A stretch of DNA of 48,123 bases from a virus, in the IMG/VR virus record IMGVR_UViG_3300031566_000071, positions 1 to 48,123 of that record; one strand, written 5' to 3'. Made by a program: the position numbers and the translations under genes. The notes beneath the pieces are model-generated. The model worked only from the letters and a program-made list of their open reading frames with translations. It was not told the origin of the DNA and did no database searches. Below, in pieces: positions 46,386 to 48,123 of this stretch; position 1 is the first letter of the stretch, and each line of letters starts with the position of its first letter.

Positions 46386-46752
46386 CGACATAGTGTACTG
46401 GGCGAAAGTGATAGCGGCGGGCATTATTGTCCTGGTGTTCATTTTCGGCTTCGTCTGCACGGGGTGTAGTGGAGATAGTGGCCGGGCTGAACATTATAAC
46501 GAGGATTATGAGCAGGGTTATGCGGCCGGGTATAATTCTGGTTCTGCGGCCAGGTATGATTCTGGTTCTGCGAACGGGTGCGAGGCGGAGTATCTCTTTG
46601 GTGCAATGGATTGTAGGATTTATTTTGAATTGTGGACGCGAGCACTGCTTGACGGAGACACATTAAGGGCAGACAGTCTAAAACATAATTGGGAGGTAAA
46701 ATGGGATTCCATATATCAGGTTGCGCTCGGCAATCGCTTAGATACGCTGTAA
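46372..46752 (+). CDS. Lipoprotein 1
   Basis: 126 residues from ATG 46372 (CAAGGAGG upstream). Basic start, long hydrophobic stretch (IIVLVFIFGFVC) and lipobox CTGC, so the mature protein starts at the lipidated Cys. Mature part has small repeats: YNEDYEQGYAAGYNSGSAAR then YDSGSANGCEAEY. Could be the outer-membrane spanin or an exclusion lipoprotein. Overlaps the next gene by 52 bp. Confidence 0.65.
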   Translation: MKRRNDIVYWAKVIAAGIIVLVFIFGFVCTGCSGDSGRAEHYNEDYEQGYAAGYNSGSAARYDSGSANGCEAEYLFGAMDCRIYFELWTRALLDGDTLRADSLKHNWEVKWDSIYQVALGNRLDTL

Positions 46753-47468
46753 TCTTACTGCTCTTCCTCGTCTGCACGGGGTGTTCGGAGAAGAGGGGCA
46801 CGGAATTGTACGTGGTGGGAGATACGATTGAGGTGTCTGTGCCTGCGTTGGTGGTGGATACTACGCCTAAAATACGGTGGCGAAATCATTGTCATTTTGA
46901 AGACAGAATTGACACCGTTGCGATTTCTTTTTCTGGTTGGAAAGATATAAAAATTGGGAGAGGTATTGAAAATAGAATAATGAACGACACCTTATGGTAT
47001 GTAAAATACAGCAATCGCATTATAAAAAGAATACCCGATAAATATGGCCTTTTAGATTCCTTTGTCTGCACGGCGCACGCCGAGGACAGAGATACTGCCT
47101 ACTGGGAGGAATACCGATGCACAGTCGAGGACATGGAACAACGAGGTATGGAATGTGAGAAGCGTACAATAAGATGCGACCACGGCTACCTTGATAGTAT
47201 TCATTATTTTTCCGACAGTATTGTTTTCGTCGCCTACCAACGCCGCCTCGCCCGTTGGACGTTTAAGGTGGTAGATACAAATTATCTTTGTCCCGGTGGT
47301 TTTCTTCTTCTTCACGATTATACGCAAACCCCCGACAAGTTTATATGTATCAAGGAAGACCCGCCAACATATATATACAGCACCATACCAAAAGATACTC
47401 TTTACGACACGACCTGGATACCGCTTGCCGTAATATTTATTGATACTTCCGGAGCAAACGATGAATAA
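46701..47468 (+). CDS. Lipoprotein 2
   Basis: 255 residues from ATG 46701 (GGGAGG upstream). LRYAVILLLFLVCTGC gives a signal peptide and lipobox; the DNA around CTGCACGGGGTG is shared with lipoprotein 1, so these heads are duplicated. Mature part is beta-rich with many Cys and Asp. No known domain. Too big for a typical spanin; may alter the cell surface. Confidence 0.65.
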   Translation: MGFHISGCARQSLRYAVILLLFLVCTGCSEKRGTELYVVGDTIEVSVPALVVDTTPKIRWRNHCHFEDRIDTVAISFSGWKDIKIGRGIENRIMNDTLWYVKYSNRIIKRIPDKYGLLDSFVCTAHAEDRDTAYWEEYRCTVEDMEQRGMECEKRTIRCDHGYLDSIHYFSDSIVFVAYQRRLARWTFKVVDTNYLCPGGFLLLHDYTQTPDKFICIKEDPPTYIYSTIPKDTLYDTTWIPLAVIFIDTSGANDE

Positions 47469-47497
47469 TTTTAAGAAAATAAGTGGAAGCATATAAA

Positions 47498-47836
47498 ATG
47501 AGTATTTTCACGAAGATATTAGAACCAATAGTTAAACCAATCATAAGAAGGGAAATCAAGAAAGGTATGAAAGAACTATTACAGCCGATTATTGACCTCA
47601 TCAAAGCTCTCGTTACCCCGCAACAGGGTACGAAGTTCTTAGTGACGGTCATCGGCATCGGGTCGGTAACGTGGCTTTGCTATAAGGGCTTGGCGACATT
47701 ACCGGCGGTCATAGGTATTGTCCTTATGGCGGTAGCTTATCACCTGAGCAATATCTATTTAACCAAAAAAGGCATGAACGGCAACGGCGCAAAGTCGCCG
47801 GGCGATAACGGAAACGGCAAACAAGGAGGTAAGTGA
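47498..47836 (+). CDS. Two-span membrane protein, holin candidate
   Basis: 112 residues from ATG 47498. N-terminal basic amphipathic helices (KILEPIVKPIIRREIKKGMK), two spans (KFLVTVIGIGSVTWLCYKG and LPAVIGIVLMAVAYHL), and a Gly/Asn-rich tail ending GDNGNGKQGGK. Two-span holins of lysis cassettes look like this. Its tail codons are the 5' edge of the 200-bp tandem repeat. Confidence 0.55.
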   Translation: MSIFTKILEPIVKPIIRREIKKGMKELLQPIIDLIKALVTPQQGTKFLVTVIGIGSVTWLCYKGLATLPAVIGIVLMAVAYHLSNIYLTKKGMNGNGAKSPGDNGNGKQGGK

Positions 47837-48036
47837 TGAACCCAACTACAATTAGTGACGTGATTGATTCAATCATTAGGGCTATCGAAAAACTGGAAGA
47901 TGTTACCAATGATGGCCTTCATGCTTGTCGTGAATATTCATTGACGAACACAAAACTTCAAGAAGCTGTTATGTGGGCTGATTTAGGTAAGAAAAGACAG
48001 GGCGATAACGGAAACGGCAAACAAGGAGGTAAGTGA
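47836..48036 (+). CDS. Small protein, first copy of the tandem duplication
   Basis: 66 residues from ATG 47836 (CAAGGAGG upstream). MNPTTISDVIDSIIRAIEKL, then helical to WADLGKKRQ and the same tail GDNGNGKQGGK as the preceding holin-like gene. The whole gene with its ribosome-binding site is duplicated at 48036 onward. Mostly a coiled-coil-like helix. Function unknown. Confidence 0.65.
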   Translation: MNPTTISDVIDSIIRAIEKLEDVTNDGLHACREYSLTNTKLQEAVMWADLGKKRQGDNGNGKQGGK

Positions 48037-48123
48037 TGAACCCAACTACAATTAGTGACGTGATTGATTCAATCATTAGGGCTATCGAAAAACTGGAAGA
48101 TGTTACCAATGATGGCCTTCATG
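48036..48123 (+). CDS. Second copy of the tandem gene, 5' part
   Basis: Starts at ATG 48036 and runs off the window; it continues in frame at base 1 (overlap 46 bp) and ends at 210. See the entry at 1-210. Confidence 0.75.
   Translation, partial: MNPTTISDVIDSIIRAIEKLEDVTNDGLH

Larger units (their letters stand above)
47802..48123 (+). repeat. 200-bp tandem repeat and circular overlap
   Basis: 47802 onward repeats at 48002 with a period of 200 bp; the second copy continues across the join to base 125 and then changes. Bases 1-46 equal 48078-48123. The repeat unit holds the ribosome-binding site, a whole small gene and the tail of the gene before. The copy number may be collapsed or inflated by assembly, and genome ends (physical termini) may lie here. 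Confidence 0.9.

Noticed and set aside
1-48123. CRISPR array, integrase or attachment site
   Set aside because: No regularly spaced repeats of the right size and no tyrosine or serine recombinase motif were seen on either strand.

Overview
The window is a complete or nearly complete tailed-phage genome. Bases 1-46 repeat exactly as 48078-48123, so the sequence closes into a circle of about 48,077 bp, and the last small gene (start at 48036) reads in frame through the join to base 210. I see large terminase, portal, scaffold-like, capsid, neck and internal virion proteins, tailspike and fibre genes, a DnaB-type helicase, a RuvC-like resolvase and an M15 endolysin. I see no integrase, tape-measure gene or sheath, so a short-tailed (podovirus-like) virion is the simplest guess. 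The host is probably a Gram-negative of the FCB group: several signal peptides end in A-Q or G-Q, two lipoproteins carry a CTGC lipobox, and the fibre proteins are rich in Asp-Ser. That host call is inference.

Layout. 1-3630 (+): an outer-membrane-barrel-like protein, small membrane proteins, a nucleoside-deoxyribosyltransferase-like protein, a DUF5664-like nucleotide hydrolase, a metallophosphoesterase, a GC-rich structured RNA region and a PD-(D/E)XK protein, closed by a strong terminator at 3781-3817. 3820-12890 (+): a promoter with an upstream palindrome, an unusual RNA leader, an ADP-ribosyltransferase-fold protein, an HNH-like protein, an alanine-repeat protein, a zinc-cluster protein and about 25 tiny overlapping accessory genes, including a 1.09-kb duplicated two-gene segment and a second structured RNA (7718-7848). 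12888-17465 (+): a DNA methyltransferase with an in-frame TAA in its catalytic motif, a replication-initiator-like gene, a 63-bp repeat array (candidate origin), DnaB helicase, RuvC and a winged-helix protein. 17492-18839 (-): five small genes including a ribbon-helix-helix protein, read from a promoter that matches the one at 3868. 19081-47836 (+): the packaging, head, neck, ejection, tail and lysis operon. 47802 to the end and 1-125: a 200-bp tandem duplication.

The most unusual traits are: Sec signal peptides on many proteins of the late operon, including ones placed as neck or tail components; a glycosyltransferase plus polytopic membrane protein inserted between capsid and neck genes; a leader hairpin whose loop is complementary to the upstream ribosome-binding site; a small gene nested out of frame inside the 1365-residue internal virion protein gene; and two repeated regulatory motifs that link the left, central and right parts of the genome.
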